A stretch of 64,000 bases of DNA from Pollenia angustigena (GCA_930367215.1 OV884059.1:248185803-248249802); one strand, 5' to 3'. Counted from the first letter of the stretch, positions 10,803 to 21,787 are shown. A program made the numbers and translations. The notes: generated from the letters alone by a model not told the origin.

Positions 10803-10879
10803 CAAAAAATTCTAAGAACAAAAATACTAAGAACAAAAAATACTAAGAACAAAATACTAAGAACAAAAAATTTTAAGAA
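10803..10879 (+). repeat. Short tandem repeat, CTAAGAACAAAAAATA unit
   Basis: About five imperfect head-to-tail copies of a 15-17 bp unit (CTAAGAACAAAAAATA). Unit length varies through A-run changes, as expected of replication slippage. Confidence 0.8.
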
Positions 10880-10973
10880 CTGGTTTATTGCTAGTAGTAT
10901 AAAATTAGAATATTGTGCCTTTCCTTGAAAGCAATAAAGTTCATGTCTTCGTTCAGGTAGATGTACGAAAGAG

Positions 10974-11010
10974 TATAAAAGAAGTTGTAGTTTCGTAAAC
11001 CAAATCAGTC
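10974..11010 (+). promoter_or_regulatory. TATA box and initiator of the piggyBac relic
   Basis: TATAAAA at 10974-10980 is followed about 31-33 bp later by TCAGTC at 11005-11010, which matches the arthropod initiator TCAKT. The piggyBac reading frame starts about 60 bp further on. Spacing and order are those of a canonical insect core promoter. Confidence 0.6.
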
Positions 11011-11064
11011 AACGTTTAGACAGCGAAGAGTAAAATCGTGTGTGATAGAAACAAAAATATAAAT

Positions 11065-12636
11065 ATGGCAGATGCAAGTAATTTGGACGTTGCTGAAATT
11101 GTTGTACGCCGTAGTACACGTTACCATCAAATGACTGCGGATGAAAGGCGTGCAGCTGATAGTATATTTGCTGATTTTATGGATGAAGAAATTGATATTG
11201 CTGCAATTGATAATTATGAAGTTGAGGATGATGAAGATCGCACATACCAACCTGCTGAAGAGTCAGATACCGAAACTGAAGGATACGTCGAGCTAAATGA
11301 AGACACTGATGAAGAGGAAGAAAATGATGGACAGGAAGCGAATGAAAGTTACTATATTGGTAAAGATGGCACCCAATGGAGTAAAAAAGCACCACCAACT
11401 TCACGCACTCGTAATCATAACGTGGTTGACTTCACAAGAAAGAAACCAGGACCAACAGGAAATATACACGACCCCTATACAATAATGCGTTCAATCATGA
11501 CAGAGGAAATAATACACTTAGTGCTACGTGAAACAAATCGTAAAGGCAGGGAGGTTATAGCTGCATGGAATTTGGCGAATCCCACGAAGAAAAAGGAGTG
11601 GAAGCCAGTGACAGTAAAAGAGTTTGACGCCTTTGTAGCTATTCTTTTGTATGCTGGACTCACAAGATCAAACCATGAACCAGCTATGGAATTATGGGGC
11701 GCGACGCGTTGCCCAATATACAAAGCTGCGTGTCGTACGATCGCTTCATGTGTATAAAGCAATTTATTCGATTCGACAATGGAAATACTCGACAACAGCG
11801 ACTCATCAACAGCAAAACCGCGGCTATTGACGATATTTGGCAAATGTTGCAACATAACTTGGCAGCAGCTTACACTCCTCATGAAGCACTAACAGTTGAT
11901 GAGCAGTTGTTCCCTTACAGAGGCCGCACCCGCTTCACACAATATATTCCATTAAAGCCAGCTAAGTATGGTTTGAAAGTATGGTGGTTATGCGACTCAC
12001 AGAGTTATTATCCTGTGAAGGAAAACTGCCAAACCAACAACGGGAGATAAACCAAGGGCGGAACGTAGTGCTGGATCTTGTGGAAAAATATTTAGATGCT
12101 GGCCGTACTATATACGCGGATAATTTCTTTACCACTCTTGACTTGGCGCGTATTTTGTTGAGGAGGAAGACCGCATATGTTGGTACAATGCGCTACAACA
12201 AAACATTCATTCCACAGGTGTTCAAGAAGAACCCGAAGCGCACCATCAATATTACATTATTTGGGTTCAACGAAGGGGATATAGCGTTATGCTCATACGT
12301 GCCGAAAAAAATAAAGTGGTGAACCTGCTCTCCACAATGCACTACACCTGCCTCGTTGACGAGCAAACCGAGAACCGGAAGCCCTATGCCATATTCGATT
12401 ACAACGCCAACAAATGCGGCGTTGATACCATGGATCAAATGCTAGGCACTTACAGCTGCAAAAGAGCAACACAACGATGGCCGTCATGTCGCCTTTGCCG
12501 TTCTGAGTACGGGCGGCAGCGGAAAACGCGGTCATACTGCTTCGTCTGCGGCAACGCTGTTTGCGGAGAACATAGCACACTTTTACATCGCTGCAACACT
12601 TGCGCACAGGGCGGGGGACAAGAAGTACACGCTTAA
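11065..12636 (+). pseudogene. piggyBac-family transposase, decayed
   Basis: The product would be a DDE transposase cutting and pasting at TTAA sites. The start is taken at 11065 (MADASNLD); an in-frame ATG at 11038 is an alternative. Order: acidic N-terminal region rich in Asp/Glu, then a DDE_Tnp_1_7 core with YTPHEALTVDEQLFPYRGRT and the first catalytic Asp, TIYADNFFTTLDLA with the second, GVDTMDQM with the third, then a Cys/His C-terminal ribbon (CRLCR, CFVCGNAVCGEHS, CNTC). Frame changes occur near 11700, 12030 and 12300. The core is joined directly from TQRWP to SCRLCR, so a segment normally of roughly 100 residues is missing in frame. All three Asp motifs persist, but the gene cannot make one product. 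Confidence 0.93.
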
Positions 12637-12866
12637 CAACAATAATTTTTAAACTTTTTTATAATAGTCTTAAGAAAATTCATGCAAAAAAAAAAAAAAT
12701 TAAAAAAATTGAAAAAATTATTTTTGTATGTAGAATTTAGTTATAAACAATAAAAACAAAAAAAAAAAATTTTTTTATGTGAAAAAAACATGATTTACAA
12801 AAAAGGTCCGTATGGACCTTTTCACACGGCCGTGAAGTTCAGAACTGTCACTCATCGGAGGGTTAA

Positions 12867-13562
12867 ACAAGTAAGAAAGTATAGTCGGTCAAGCCCGACC
12901 ATATGATACCCTACACCACAGTATTAAAAAACACATCATGCTTATATGTCCATATAATTATGGATTTATCTCTGTTTATAAACTTCATTAAAATCGGTTT
13001 GAAAGTTTGTGAGAGGCAGAAATGCCCCCTACCTCCCCTTGTGGTCCTATTTTTGAAAAACTGTATAGCTTATGTTTCCATATGGATCTATTTATTTTTT
13101 AAATTTCATTAAAATCGGTTTGAGAGGCAGATATTAGCCCTATCTCCCCTCGTGGTCCTATTTTTTAAAAAATGCATCCCATTTGTGTCCAAAACGATAT
13201 GGTTTTATCTATGTTTTAAATTTCATTAAAATCGGTTTGATAGTTTCTGAGAGGAAGAAATTACACCCTATCTTCTCTCGTGGTCCTATGATTTGGCCAC
13301 TTTTCAATAGGCTTGGTTCTTGTTCCAATAAGAACCTATGTCCCAAATTTTATCAAATTATGTATCTCCAAAATTGCGACCTGTACTTTGCGCACAAGGC
13401 TACATGGACAGCCAGCCGGACGGACACCGTTAGTTTGACTCAGAAAGTGATTCTGAGTCGATCGGTATACTTTAAGGTTTTTCTAGGACCAATATTTTAA
13501 GGCGTTACACACATCAGCACAAATGCATAATACCCTCTCCACTATTGTGGTGTGGGTATAAA
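12867..13562 (+). mobile_element. DINE/mini-me-like element, type II
   Basis: It starts ACAAGTAAGAAAG, then GGTCAAGCCCGACC (stem-loop forming) and GATACCCTACACC, and ends GTGGTGTGGGTATAAAAAC. The interior repeats AATTTCATTAAAATCGGTTTGA several times and holds GGACAGCCAGCCGGACGGAC. A second copy in the opposite orientation lies at 25086-25790. ORFs here (12903, 13183, 13764) are repeat shadows. Confidence 0.7.
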
Positions 13563-14033
13563 AACATAATGCTCCTTTATTGCAACATAGTCATATCTCA
13601 AAAAATCTAAAATTTTAAGTTACTTAAGCAAAAGTGTTCCTTTATACCCTCTTTATATGTAAAACAAAAATCAACTGAACCGAAGTTATAGCAAATTTAA
13701 TTTAATCTGTATAAAAGGTGCATTTTGAAAACTTTAATCGCATTTTGCCAAGTTTGATTTTTTTTGAGGTTTATATCGCTCCTAATTACGCTGATCTATC
13801 TATTCAAATTTCTTAAAAATTGGTTAGATATTTTCGGAGTGGCAGTAATTTTCCGTATGTGTCCTAAGTTAGTACCAGTTAGAAAATACAAAGTACCAAA
13901 AAAAAAAATCCTCTTTCTGATTCTCATTCACTTAGGACCTAGAATTCAAAAAAGGAGCAGACACCTGTCCGCTTGTTTTTCTAAAGAACAACGATAAGTA
14001 CTACATTTTTTTCTGTTTCTTTTGGTTTTGTAG
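13563..14033. other. Repeat-derived spacer ending in a strong splice acceptor
   Basis: GCTCCTTTATTGCAACATAG at 13571 resembles 32188-32208 and so is repeat-derived. The end of the stretch is a long pyrimidine tract running into TTTTGTAG at 14033, which serves the candidate exon that follows. Confidence 0.4.
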
Positions 14034-14142
14034 ATATGAGTGAGGTTGGAATAGGAGGCTTAGCGCCCAAGGACCCTATCCTAAGCACTTTAGCGGAATC
14101 TGGTACGAGGCTTACTTTAGCTATCCTTTGTCTAGCAATAAA
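14034..14142 (+). CDS. Candidate internal host exon, unrecognised
   Basis: A textbook acceptor (TTTCTGTTTCTTTTGGTTTT then GTAG) precedes an open 109-bp segment of higher GC content. The segment ends at a fair donor, ATAAA/GTAAATTG. In one frame it reads MSEVGIGGLAPKDPILSTLA, then ESGTRLTLAILCLAIK; the last ten residues are hydrophobic. An ATG lies 2 nt into the exon at 14036, and without splicing the frame would stop at 14144-14146. It ends just before the inverted-repeat element at 14165. I do not recognise the protein. Chance acceptor plus short open frame is the main alternative. Confidence 0.4.
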
Positions 14143-14249
14143 GTAAATTGTTATTAGATAGATACCAGCAGAATGTAATGCAAAAATTCTGATAGTGCAT
14201 AGAAAATATTCCTGGAAAATATTGAAGGAAAAATACTATTAAAGGCTGT

Positions 14250-15950
14250 TTTACACTATCACACAAGTCTTAAGACTTTTGGTCTTACAAAATAAAATGA
14301 TTTTTGGTGTGATTGTCAAAAAATCAAAGAGAAATTTTTTTTCATTACATTTTGCTTCTACACTATCACACTTCAAATAAAAAGTAAAATCTTTGTGATT
14401 TATGAGATCCACTTTAGATCAGCGGTGGGCGCTGGTTTGCCTGGATTACGAAGTTTTTCGGGTTTTTACATTTACTCATCGTGTTTTTTTTTACCAGAGC
14501 TGCTAAAAATGCAAAAATTGTCCTACTAAGGTATTCCTTAAAATCCCCAAAACATACCATACACTTGTTTTATTATACTACTTTTAAAATAGAGAAAATA
14601 AATAAAAAACTATTTTTTAGCAGTCAAAAAAAGAACAAACAACAATATTTACATTGAAATCAGAATGTGAAAAAATTTACCGTATAACACACACACGTGT
14701 TTGTGTGATGTTGTTTTCGCTCATTTACTACTGCCCACAAACTGAAAATCTTGAAGTCATTGTTTCATGCATAAACAGTAACAAAGGCAACCCGAAAAAC
14801 AAACACAACAGAAGGAAAAAAAGTAAAATTGTATTCAGTTGCTTAATAAATTTCAACAAAGCAGGACTGTTGCGCATGTTGTTATTTTGGCAAATTTAGC
14901 AATTTCGTAGTTTTACACTGGCAATATATTTATTGTGTTGTGATCAAGCTGTGCTTATGTATGTTTTTTCAGCTTGTTTTAAAAACTTTTCAGCAATCAT
15001 GTGGGATGATGAATTATATAATAATCCAGTTTTTTTTATTGAATTCCTTTTTTTTTTTTTGCATATTTACATATAAATAGTACACATTTTGAAGTTTTTG
15101 CTCACGGTCTTTTCGATTTCAGGTGACAATATGGATATATATATTTTACCGTTAAGGAAAACTTGATGAATTATATAATAATAATATTTTTACTAAACTT
15201 TTTTTTTTTTTTTGTTTTGCAAATTTACATACAGTTTGAAAAACTTTTCAAGAATTTCTCTAAGTGTAAATCAACTAATTTGCTCTCTTTTATTCAGTGT
15301 TCTCTATCTGCCCTTCGCTGCTTTAGATTACAAAATAAAGACGAAAAAACATTTTAACATTGTTAGCTGGCGTATTATGCACTAACTTGCACATTTAAAC
15401 TTGCACCTTGGTCCTCAGATATATTTTTGCTTTATTTTTAATATTTCTTTAATATTTAATAATTTTTATTTTGATGTGGCCGGCAAATTATTCAACAGCT
15501 GTTTTTTTATTTTCTTCTAGGGTGGAAAAGTTGATACAATCATATTTTTTTATTTTTTTTTTCGTCTGTGTAACGTATTTAACGATTTTTTACAACAAAT
15601 ATTTGTGATTTATTTAAATTTTAAAAGAATTCACTTGAAATTTTATATTTTTTTTATCGTTTTGCAATTTTTTATTAGAAAAAATAATAGTGAATATTTG
15701 TGCACAAAATTTTAATTTTCCATCCCTGATTTTCTTCTTGTGCTTTTGTAAAAACACAATTCTGATAAAATGAAAAATCTAATCGTTTAGAAAAATTTCA
15801 AAAAATAGAGAGAACCATACGACTGCCAAATTTCTTTACGTATTTTTTGACATTTCATTACAAAATGTTTTTACACTATTATACATTATGAATTATTTGT
15901 AAGTTTTTGACATGTCTTAACACAAAGTATTATAGTCTAAAATGGCCTTA
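14250..15950. other. Composite AT-rich block, no gene seen
   Basis: Loosely inverted ends (TTTTACACTATCACAC at 14250; complement of TTTAGACTATAATAC near 15940) suggest an old element. ORFs at 14654 and 15163 lie in T- or A-rich sequence and look fortuitous. Confidence 0.35.
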
Positions 15951-16008
15951 AAGTGTGAAAGCTTTATCAAAGTTATTTTCGGGAATACAAAGTTTATTAT
16001 TAATACGA

Positions 16009-16620
16009 TCTTCGTATGACGTGCTAAATTCCCAGTTTTTCATATTTGATAAATACACTGAAATTTATTGTTGAGGGAAAGCAAGCCTCTATGCGCATTT
16101 CGCCGGTTGCTTACACCAGCTCATCACGAAACCTTTTCCAAAGATTTTAGAAAAGCCAAAAATATTAAACAAATAAAACCTTAAGCGAATAATGGCAATT
16201 TTCTCATTAGGCAATTATCTTTTTTCCCAACGAAAAACTGCACATTAAAGAAATTTGGTTTTCTCAATGTCTCATTTGCTTCGATTTTATCGCAAAGCTA
16301 ACCGGCACTCATCTGCCAGTTATTTATTTTCCTTTTATTTGCCGTACATATAAATTCAATCAGCTGACTCCCAACTTTTACACGTATTTTGAGTGGCGTT
16401 GCCAGCTGAAAACAATGTTTTTTGTCGGTATATTGAGAAACCCAAAATCGTTAACGGACAGTTTATCGGTCCAATAAATTTATGTTGACATTAAGTAACA
16501 GGCAGTTTGTCGATACATTGAGAAAATGGCCATAAGAGTTATAAACACTCTAAGTCTTACCTGTAACAATATCAAAGCTTAAACAAAACACCAACAATAA
16601 ACAGTGAGTTTATCTTTTCT
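16009..16620 (+). repeat. GTGCTTAATTCCC repeat, copy 2, split by a MITE
   Basis: Matches copy 1 from CGTGCTAAATTCCCAG onward. It is interrupted at 16193-16532 by a Harbinger-like MITE, after which TAAGAGTTATAAAC resumes where copy 1 has TATAAGAATTATAG. Confidence 0.65.
16193..16532 (+). mobile_element. PIF/Harbinger-like MITE, TAA duplication, copy 1
   Basis: The 340-bp element has ends TGGCAATTTTCTCA and TGAGAAAATGGCCA, flanked by TAA at 16190-16192 and 16533-16535. It is highly similar throughout to 24126-24466. Three-base TWA duplications are the hallmark of PIF/Harbinger. Confidence 0.85.
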
Positions 16621-16959
16621 TACATCCCCCTTTATAAATTGTAATTTGACTTAGAATACACATTCGAATTAATATGAAAATGTATATAATAAATGTTACT
16701 CATCATAGAAATAAATTCCCAGATTCTATTTGTTAAAATAAATTAGTTAAATACATAAAATTTACAATAAACACTATCCAGTTAGTTATAAGATACAAAG
16801 AATGCGGACGAAGGCCGTAGCGGGCCAAAAAATGCATTACATTCTGCTGGGTTCTTTAAATCACAGCGTAAGAAATTAATTATTAATATTTAAAATTGAC
16901 ATTAATAAGATTTTTGTTTAAAAAAACGAAAGTATTCTCAACTTTTACTAAGGTAGACG

Positions 16960-17575
16960 ATTTCTCAAGTCCGTTTAAACCAGTTCTGCAGTGGGAAATA
17001 GTCTCTCAAATGCGACAGAACTAATTTGAAAACTAAAGAATTTCTGCCCTATTTTTAAGTTTGGGTCATTGTCATTGCGGCCGTAAACAAGTGGATCTAC
17101 GTCTCTAGAAATATTAAAAGATCTAAGGTATTTTTCGACTTCTTCTTCGCTGAATCACAGCAAATAAATCAAAGAGGCTCATCTTCAACGGATTCACTTA
17201 TAAATTTTTCACAAACGTTTCAAAGGCCAGTCTTTTAGACTTTTAAAAACTTGTTCCACTTGCATTGGAGACCGTGTTTTTACCCTTTTGGAATGCAGAG
17301 TCATGTGAAGTAGTTAAATAAGATTTTTTTTTAAATATAATTAAAGTCGATTGTTTTTGAAATTTTCGGGCATCGAGACATCGAGGGTCAAGAATTGTAG
17401 ATAAACAATAGGTTTTATTATTTTCCAAAGCCTTAAATCTCTTAGTTATAGCCAATGCTAAGTCAGCCGCAAAATTTTGGGAAATTTCATCTCTATATTC
17501 TGTTTTGATTTTATGCTGTTGCTTTATAACAATGATAACCAAGCCCCGAACTAACCAAGCCCCGAACGCACGCAC
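16960..17575 (-). pseudogene. hAT transposase C-terminal relic
   Basis: The minus-strand frame 17575-17243 contains NFAADLALAITKRFKALENN followed by YCLSTILDPRCLDARKF, the typical hAT segment before the dimerisation domain. After a break, the hATC dimerisation domain follows at about 17150-16960: EEEVEKYLRSFNISRDVDPL, then SVAFERLFPTAELV, a stop, and RNRL. The hydrophobic hATC core and the ERLF/RNRL motifs are retained, but stops and frame changes make it dead. N-terminal regions are absent here. It may belong to the element ending at 21787. Confidence 0.85.
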
Positions 17576-17807
17576 ACAAAGATATTATGTACTTGTATGC
17601 GGTCGCAGAGACCGATGCTAGTCTGATGTTTTGAAACGAACAAATTTGTTGTATACATGTGAATTGTCGACCGTGTCTGTGTGAAAAATACGATTATTGA
17701 CTGACTCGCGAGCCTCTGGAGTGGCTATCACTGCTTTATAATGTGTTATCAACATAGAAATTTAACTTATTTGTTCAAAAATTCTCCAAAAGAAATATAA
17801 AAAGTAT
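17576..17807. other. Flank of the Transib insertion
   Basis: Holds a direct duplication ACCAAGCCCCGAAC (17539-17566) nearby and no recognised gene. It runs to AAAGTAT just before the Transib target duplication. Confidence 0.4.
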
Positions 17808-18729
17808 CGTCGCACTGTGGCTGAAAATTGAATTTCATCGGCCAGAAGTCCAATTTTTTGTCATCGCCGATTTCAAACATTTGAATGCCATTTGATAGCA
17901 AACATATTAGAACTGAGGTGTTGAAAAAACTAGATTAAAATATTGGTAATTGTGGCTGTTGTTGTTTTAGAGAAAAATTAAGCAACTGTTTGGAACTGTC
18001 TGTTGAACACTTTTTTCATTTTAATGAAATTGCAACATTTTTTTTGCTCTTTTTATTTGAGCTGCTCATATGACTGAAATATAACACAATGGTTTACGAA
18101 CGTTTTGTTTTGATAAATTATTTTGCTTCTTATGAACGGCTGAACATATTTGAATGAAATTTTAAACTGTCATGGCCGGGTAGCTTTTGAGTTAAATTGA
18201 AAGAACACGGGTCCACGGAGGGTCGTGAGAGTGTCTTGCGGACCTCTAAAATTGGTAACCTCGGAAATTCAAACTTTTAAAAAATTCACCAAAAATATAT
18301 TTATGGATTGCAAAAAAAAAAATTTTACTTAAGCTGAGTTGCAAAAAATATGCTTAAATGTTTAGGTTATCTTCTTTGCCTTTCGAGGAATTCGGTTAAA
18401 ACGGATTTTTTGGCTTGTTTTATAACGATTTTTCTAGTTTTTTAATCGGGTGGATTATGTTTTATGTCAAACTGTTATCAATAGTGGGTTCAACATTTTT
18501 TAAATTGGTAGTAAAGCAGCAGAATAGAATTTATGAGGGGCAAAAGAGGTTAGAGAGATTTTACTAGCTGTAGGAAGGTGAAAGTATCCATAGAACCCTT
18601 TTTTAGTTTGTGTAAAATTATTCGCAACATTTCTTTTGCTCTTTTTATTTAACCTATTCATATGACTGAAATATAAGTGTACCAAGCCTAGTTGTGCTAG
18701 GTATTTTATATTATATAATTACCAATACC

Positions 18730-21458
18730 TGTGGAGAGCTTCAATTATAAAGAATTATCCGAAGAGTATTTTAAAAATAAAAAGGAGGATGATGTTTTAA
18801 GTAACATTGAAGGAAAACTCAATGTATATTCATGCAGCACTGAAATACGATCGGAACTGCAAAATAAAATAACCGATTTCGTCAAAAACTTATAAAAGCG
18901 CTTTAAACAAGTTTAATGGAGTAAACCTAGATTTTACAACAGTTTTGCAAATTGGTTAGATGGCGATCTCAGTGTCCAGATATCTTCAGAAGGTAAAAAT
19001 GAAAATTACCTTGGGAGACCAAAAAAATCATTTCAGAACTGTAGCGATAGATCTAAAAGGCGGAAGCTTAATGATATCAACGAAGAAATAGTAGATACAA
19101 ATATTCAAGAAGCTTTGCTATATCAACTGCGATCACAAAAATAACTCACAAAAGTCGATATTATTGAAAAAGTTTTTATCGCTAGTCCCAAGAGAACAAA
19201 ACGGATTCTTAAGAGTATTCCAATGCCAAGCGATGAAAAACAGTTTTCAAATGAAGAGGCATTAACATTGTTTTTAGATTTGAAGTTAACAAAAGAGCAA
19301 TATATTAAGCTCAGAGTACGTGCAATTGAAAAAGGTTAAATCAGTATCCTGCTTATTATCACATAACTGCTGCTAAGAAGGAATGTTTGCCACCAAGGGA
19401 CATCATCAACATCACACCATTTTCGGCAGAGGTAAAACTTTAAGGTCTACTTAATCATACAGCTCAGCGTTTACTACAATCACTTAAAAGAGATGATTTG
19501 AAAAAAAACGGGAACTGCAAGCTAACTCTCTTTTGCAAATGGGGATGTGATGGTTCTTCTGGACAGAAACAATACAAGCAATCTATACGTGAAAATACTT
19601 CAGATACAGTATGTTCATGGTATCATTTGTTCCATTGCGATTGGTAAAGAATTTGGAACACTCGGAGCCTTCGACCAGTACGATGCAAACAAAGGATATT
19701 TGGAAAAATCTCACACCATCTTCTACAAAATACTGCAGACCAATTAAATTTGAATTTAAAAAGGAAACTGCTGTTACCATTAAAAATGAAACCAGTTATA
19801 TAAGAGCCCAAATTGCAACACTACGGCCATTAGAATTAGAAATAGATGGCCATATAATTGAAGTTAACTATCAATTAGTGCTTACGATGATAGATGGAAA
19901 AGTAGGCCAGCCTTTGACTGACACAAAGGCTTCATCCAGCTGCATTATATGCCAAACCACATGAAGCAAATTAAACCAAGTCCTGGAAAAATCATTAGAT
20001 AATACTTATGCATATGAATTTGGATTATTGCCGCTACATACAAGAATACGAATTATGGAGCACATACTAAAAATCAGTTATAATTTGGTTTTTAGACCTA
20101 CAGGATCAATAAGAAACAATGACACCAACAACGAGTTAAGAAGTATAAAAAAGAAGCATGTTCAGGATGAATTTCGCAAATGTGGGTTGATTATAGACCA
20201 ACCAAAACAAGGATCAGGCAATACGAATGATAGGAATACAGCAAGAAGGTTATTTTCTGATCCCAAAAAAGCATCTGAAATAACAGGTGTTGATGAAACA
20301 ATCATTGATGTACTTGCCTGCAATGAACAAATTGATTTTAGAAAATTAGGGGATTATGCCAAAGAAACAGCACGAATATATACTACCAAATATCCATGGA
20401 GAAATATGTCTGCAACAGTTCATAAAATCCTTTATCATGGAGAGGATGTCATTAGGCATCATTTAGTAACACTAGGAGATCTGTCAGCGGAAGCCCAGGA
20501 AAAAAGGAATAACGATTACATATTATATAGGAAGCACAATACCAGAAAAATGTCAAGAGATTTTAGAAACGAAGATCTGTGCCCATGTTCTGTAACTCTC
20601 GCGTCGAGAAAGTAAAATGAAACAAAAATGCCATACATTAAAACAAACAGCTGTTTTTCTCACTAAACTGTGTCTGTAACTTTTTTTGGCGAGTACAAGC
20701 TGTCACGTAAGGAAATTACTCGCCAATTTACAGAAAAAGTGTGTCTGTAACATTTTGGTGAGGAAAGTTCCCGCTTTGAACTGTCAAATAAACTTATGAA
20801 TAAAAATGGGGCGAGAAAAAATTTTAACACTAAAAAACAATTAAAAATGCAAAATGCAAAGAATAATAATAATATTTTATTATTGACACATTTTTCATTG
20901 TTTTATTATTTTGCTTTTAACCTTTTTATAAAATATACGAATGTCTTCAAAGCTCGTTTGCAAACAATAAACATTAAAGTCGCTCTTTACACAATTTGGC
21001 ATAGCCGACGGTTGTGTTTTCGCCGCCGTCGTTGAAAAATATTCAATTTAAGTAAATATTGGTCGCCGTCAACGATATGTGTTACTGGCGTTCTGAACGT
21101 CTGCAATGTCACATCGGCTTCGAGTGAAATATTATGACATTTATAACGTAACGACGTAATCTCTTTTGATAGTTATCGTCATGAGTTACAGACACACATT
21201 TTTCTCACTTTTCGAGAAACGATGGAATATTTTGTTTCACATCTTTTCGATGCAAGAAGTTCTCACTAAAGTTACAGTACATGGGTACTGTTTAATATAT
21301 TGTTGGCAACGTCAGATCCGCTCATCTCTAGCATTCGAAGTCAATGGAAAGTAGAACATCGGGACTTAGATGAAGAAGCAAAAGGGCTGCTACAGAACAG
21401 AGATAATATAAAACCAAATATGGAATATTTGGAGGCAATTTTCCAACCGAATGAATAG
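18730..21458 (+). pseudogene. Transib transposase (RAG1-core relative), decayed
   Basis: Motifs appear in the order of Transib/RAG1-type DDE transposases: ALTLFLDLKLTKEQYIKLR-like segment (19260-19320), KKECLPPRDI (19377), KWGCDGSSGQKQYKQS with the first Asp near 19549, PSSTKYCRPIKFEF (about 19720), LTMIDGKVGQPLTDTKAS with the second Asp near 19893, a CxxC-type CIICQTT, then LPLHTRIRIMEHILKISY (20028 on), GSGNTNDRNTARRLF, and SAEAQEKRNNDY followed by HNTRKMSRDF. The Glu in that last segment (about 20490-20501) should be the catalytic one. The 5' half has several frame changes and stops. From 20028 the frame is intact, is interrupted only by the MITE at 20580-21287, and resumes as FNILLATSDPLISS to a stop at 21456-21458. 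Confidence 0.85.
20580..21287 (+). mobile_element. MITE with TGCCCATGTTCTGTAACT ends, CTG duplication
   Basis: Inverted ends TGCCCATGTTCTGTAACT (20580) and AGTTACAGTACATGGGTA (to 21287) are flanked by CTG at 20577-20579 and 21288-21290. Removing the element and one CTG restores an uninterrupted Transib reading frame, which independently confirms the boundaries. The second copy (41514-42228) is in the opposite orientation with CAG duplications. The 708-bp interior contains GTGTGTCTGTAAC and TGTCTGTAACT direct repeats and no transposase. A 3-bp CWG duplication does not match the superfamilies I can name with confidence. Confidence 0.9.
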
Positions 21459-21705
21459 TTATTTTAAGCGGTTATGTAGATTACAAAGTTCTTAAAACAG
21501 TGGGCTGAAAACCATCCCACTTTTTGAATAAAAAACACCATAATTATCAATCTCAATCAGTAGAATTTTCATACCAAATGCTAAAAAAAACATCAAAGTT
21601 CAACTTTGACCTTAAATTTCTCATCAACTTGCAAAATTATCTCTATCGGTTCAAAAGTTACAGATTTTTGGCCAATGAAAAACGATTTTCAACCACTGTG
21701 CGTCG

Positions 21706-21787
21706 TATCGACAGCAGAGTATCGCCGATATCGATATATCGGAATATCTAAAGTATCGCCGATATATCGGTATTCGTTACGTCCCTA
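21706..21787. mobile_element. End of a hAT-like element with GTTACGTCCCTA terminus
   Basis: Palindromic CGATATATCG motifs occur three times, followed by TTACGTCCCTA at 21777-21787. In reverse it begins TAGGGACGTAACG, a hAT-like end. The Transib inserted just inside it. The hAT transposase relic at 16960-17575 may be the rest of this element; its other end was not found. Confidence 0.45.

Larger units (their letters stand above)
10803..12862 (+). mobile_element. piggyBac element with intact 3' end, 5' end lost
   Basis: The 3' terminus runs to CGGAGGG at 12862 and is followed by TTAA (12863-12866), the fixed piggyBac target site. A near-palindrome AAGGTCCGTATGGACCTT sits at about 12803-12820. 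No matching TTAACCCTCCG terminus was found upstream, so the 5' boundary given is only approximate. The TTAA directly abuts the start of the DINE-like element at 12867. Confidence 0.75.
14165..16850. mobile_element. Putative TIR element, CCAGCAGAATGTAATGCA ends
   Basis: CCAGCAGAATGTAATGCA at 14165-14182 is exactly complemented at 16833-16850. The 2.7-kb interior is composite: a block bounded by TTTACACTATCACAC-like ends (about 14250 and 15940), repeat copy 16009-16620, and a Harbinger-like MITE. No transposase was recognised and the flanks show no clear duplication. Confidence 0.45.
17813..21700 (+). mobile_element. Full-length Transib element, duplication CGTCG
   Basis: The left end CACTGTGGCTGAAAATTG (17813) and the complement of the right end, CACAGTGGTTGAAAATCG (to 21700), are inverted repeats that stay similar for about 38 bp. 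Both sides carry an identical GC-rich 5-bp duplication CGTCG (17808-17812; 21701-21705). Five-base GC-rich duplications and CACWRTG heptamers are diagnostic of Transib, the superfamily from which RAG1 and recombination signals derive. Subtracting a 708-bp nested MITE leaves about 3.2 kb, the usual Transib size. The interior encodes the transposase relic at 18730-21458. Direct repeats near 18030-18080 and 18625-18676 (GCTCTTTTTATTT, CATATGACTGAAATATAA) lie in the 5' part. Confidence 0.9.

Noticed and set aside
10803..10879. Regulatory array upstream of piggyBac
   Set aside because: The CTAAGAACAAAAAATA units look like slippage products and there is no evidence of binding or conservation.
18086..18093. 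CACAATGG at 18086 as the left Transib end
   Set aside because: It fits the heptamer pattern, but the copy at 17813 pairs with the right end over about 38 bp and has a matching 5-bp duplication.
20028..21458. A domesticated, functional RAG1-like gene
   Set aside because: The C-terminal frame is intact apart from the MITE, but the 5' half has several frame changes and stops, and both Transib ends are present, so it is a dead transposon.
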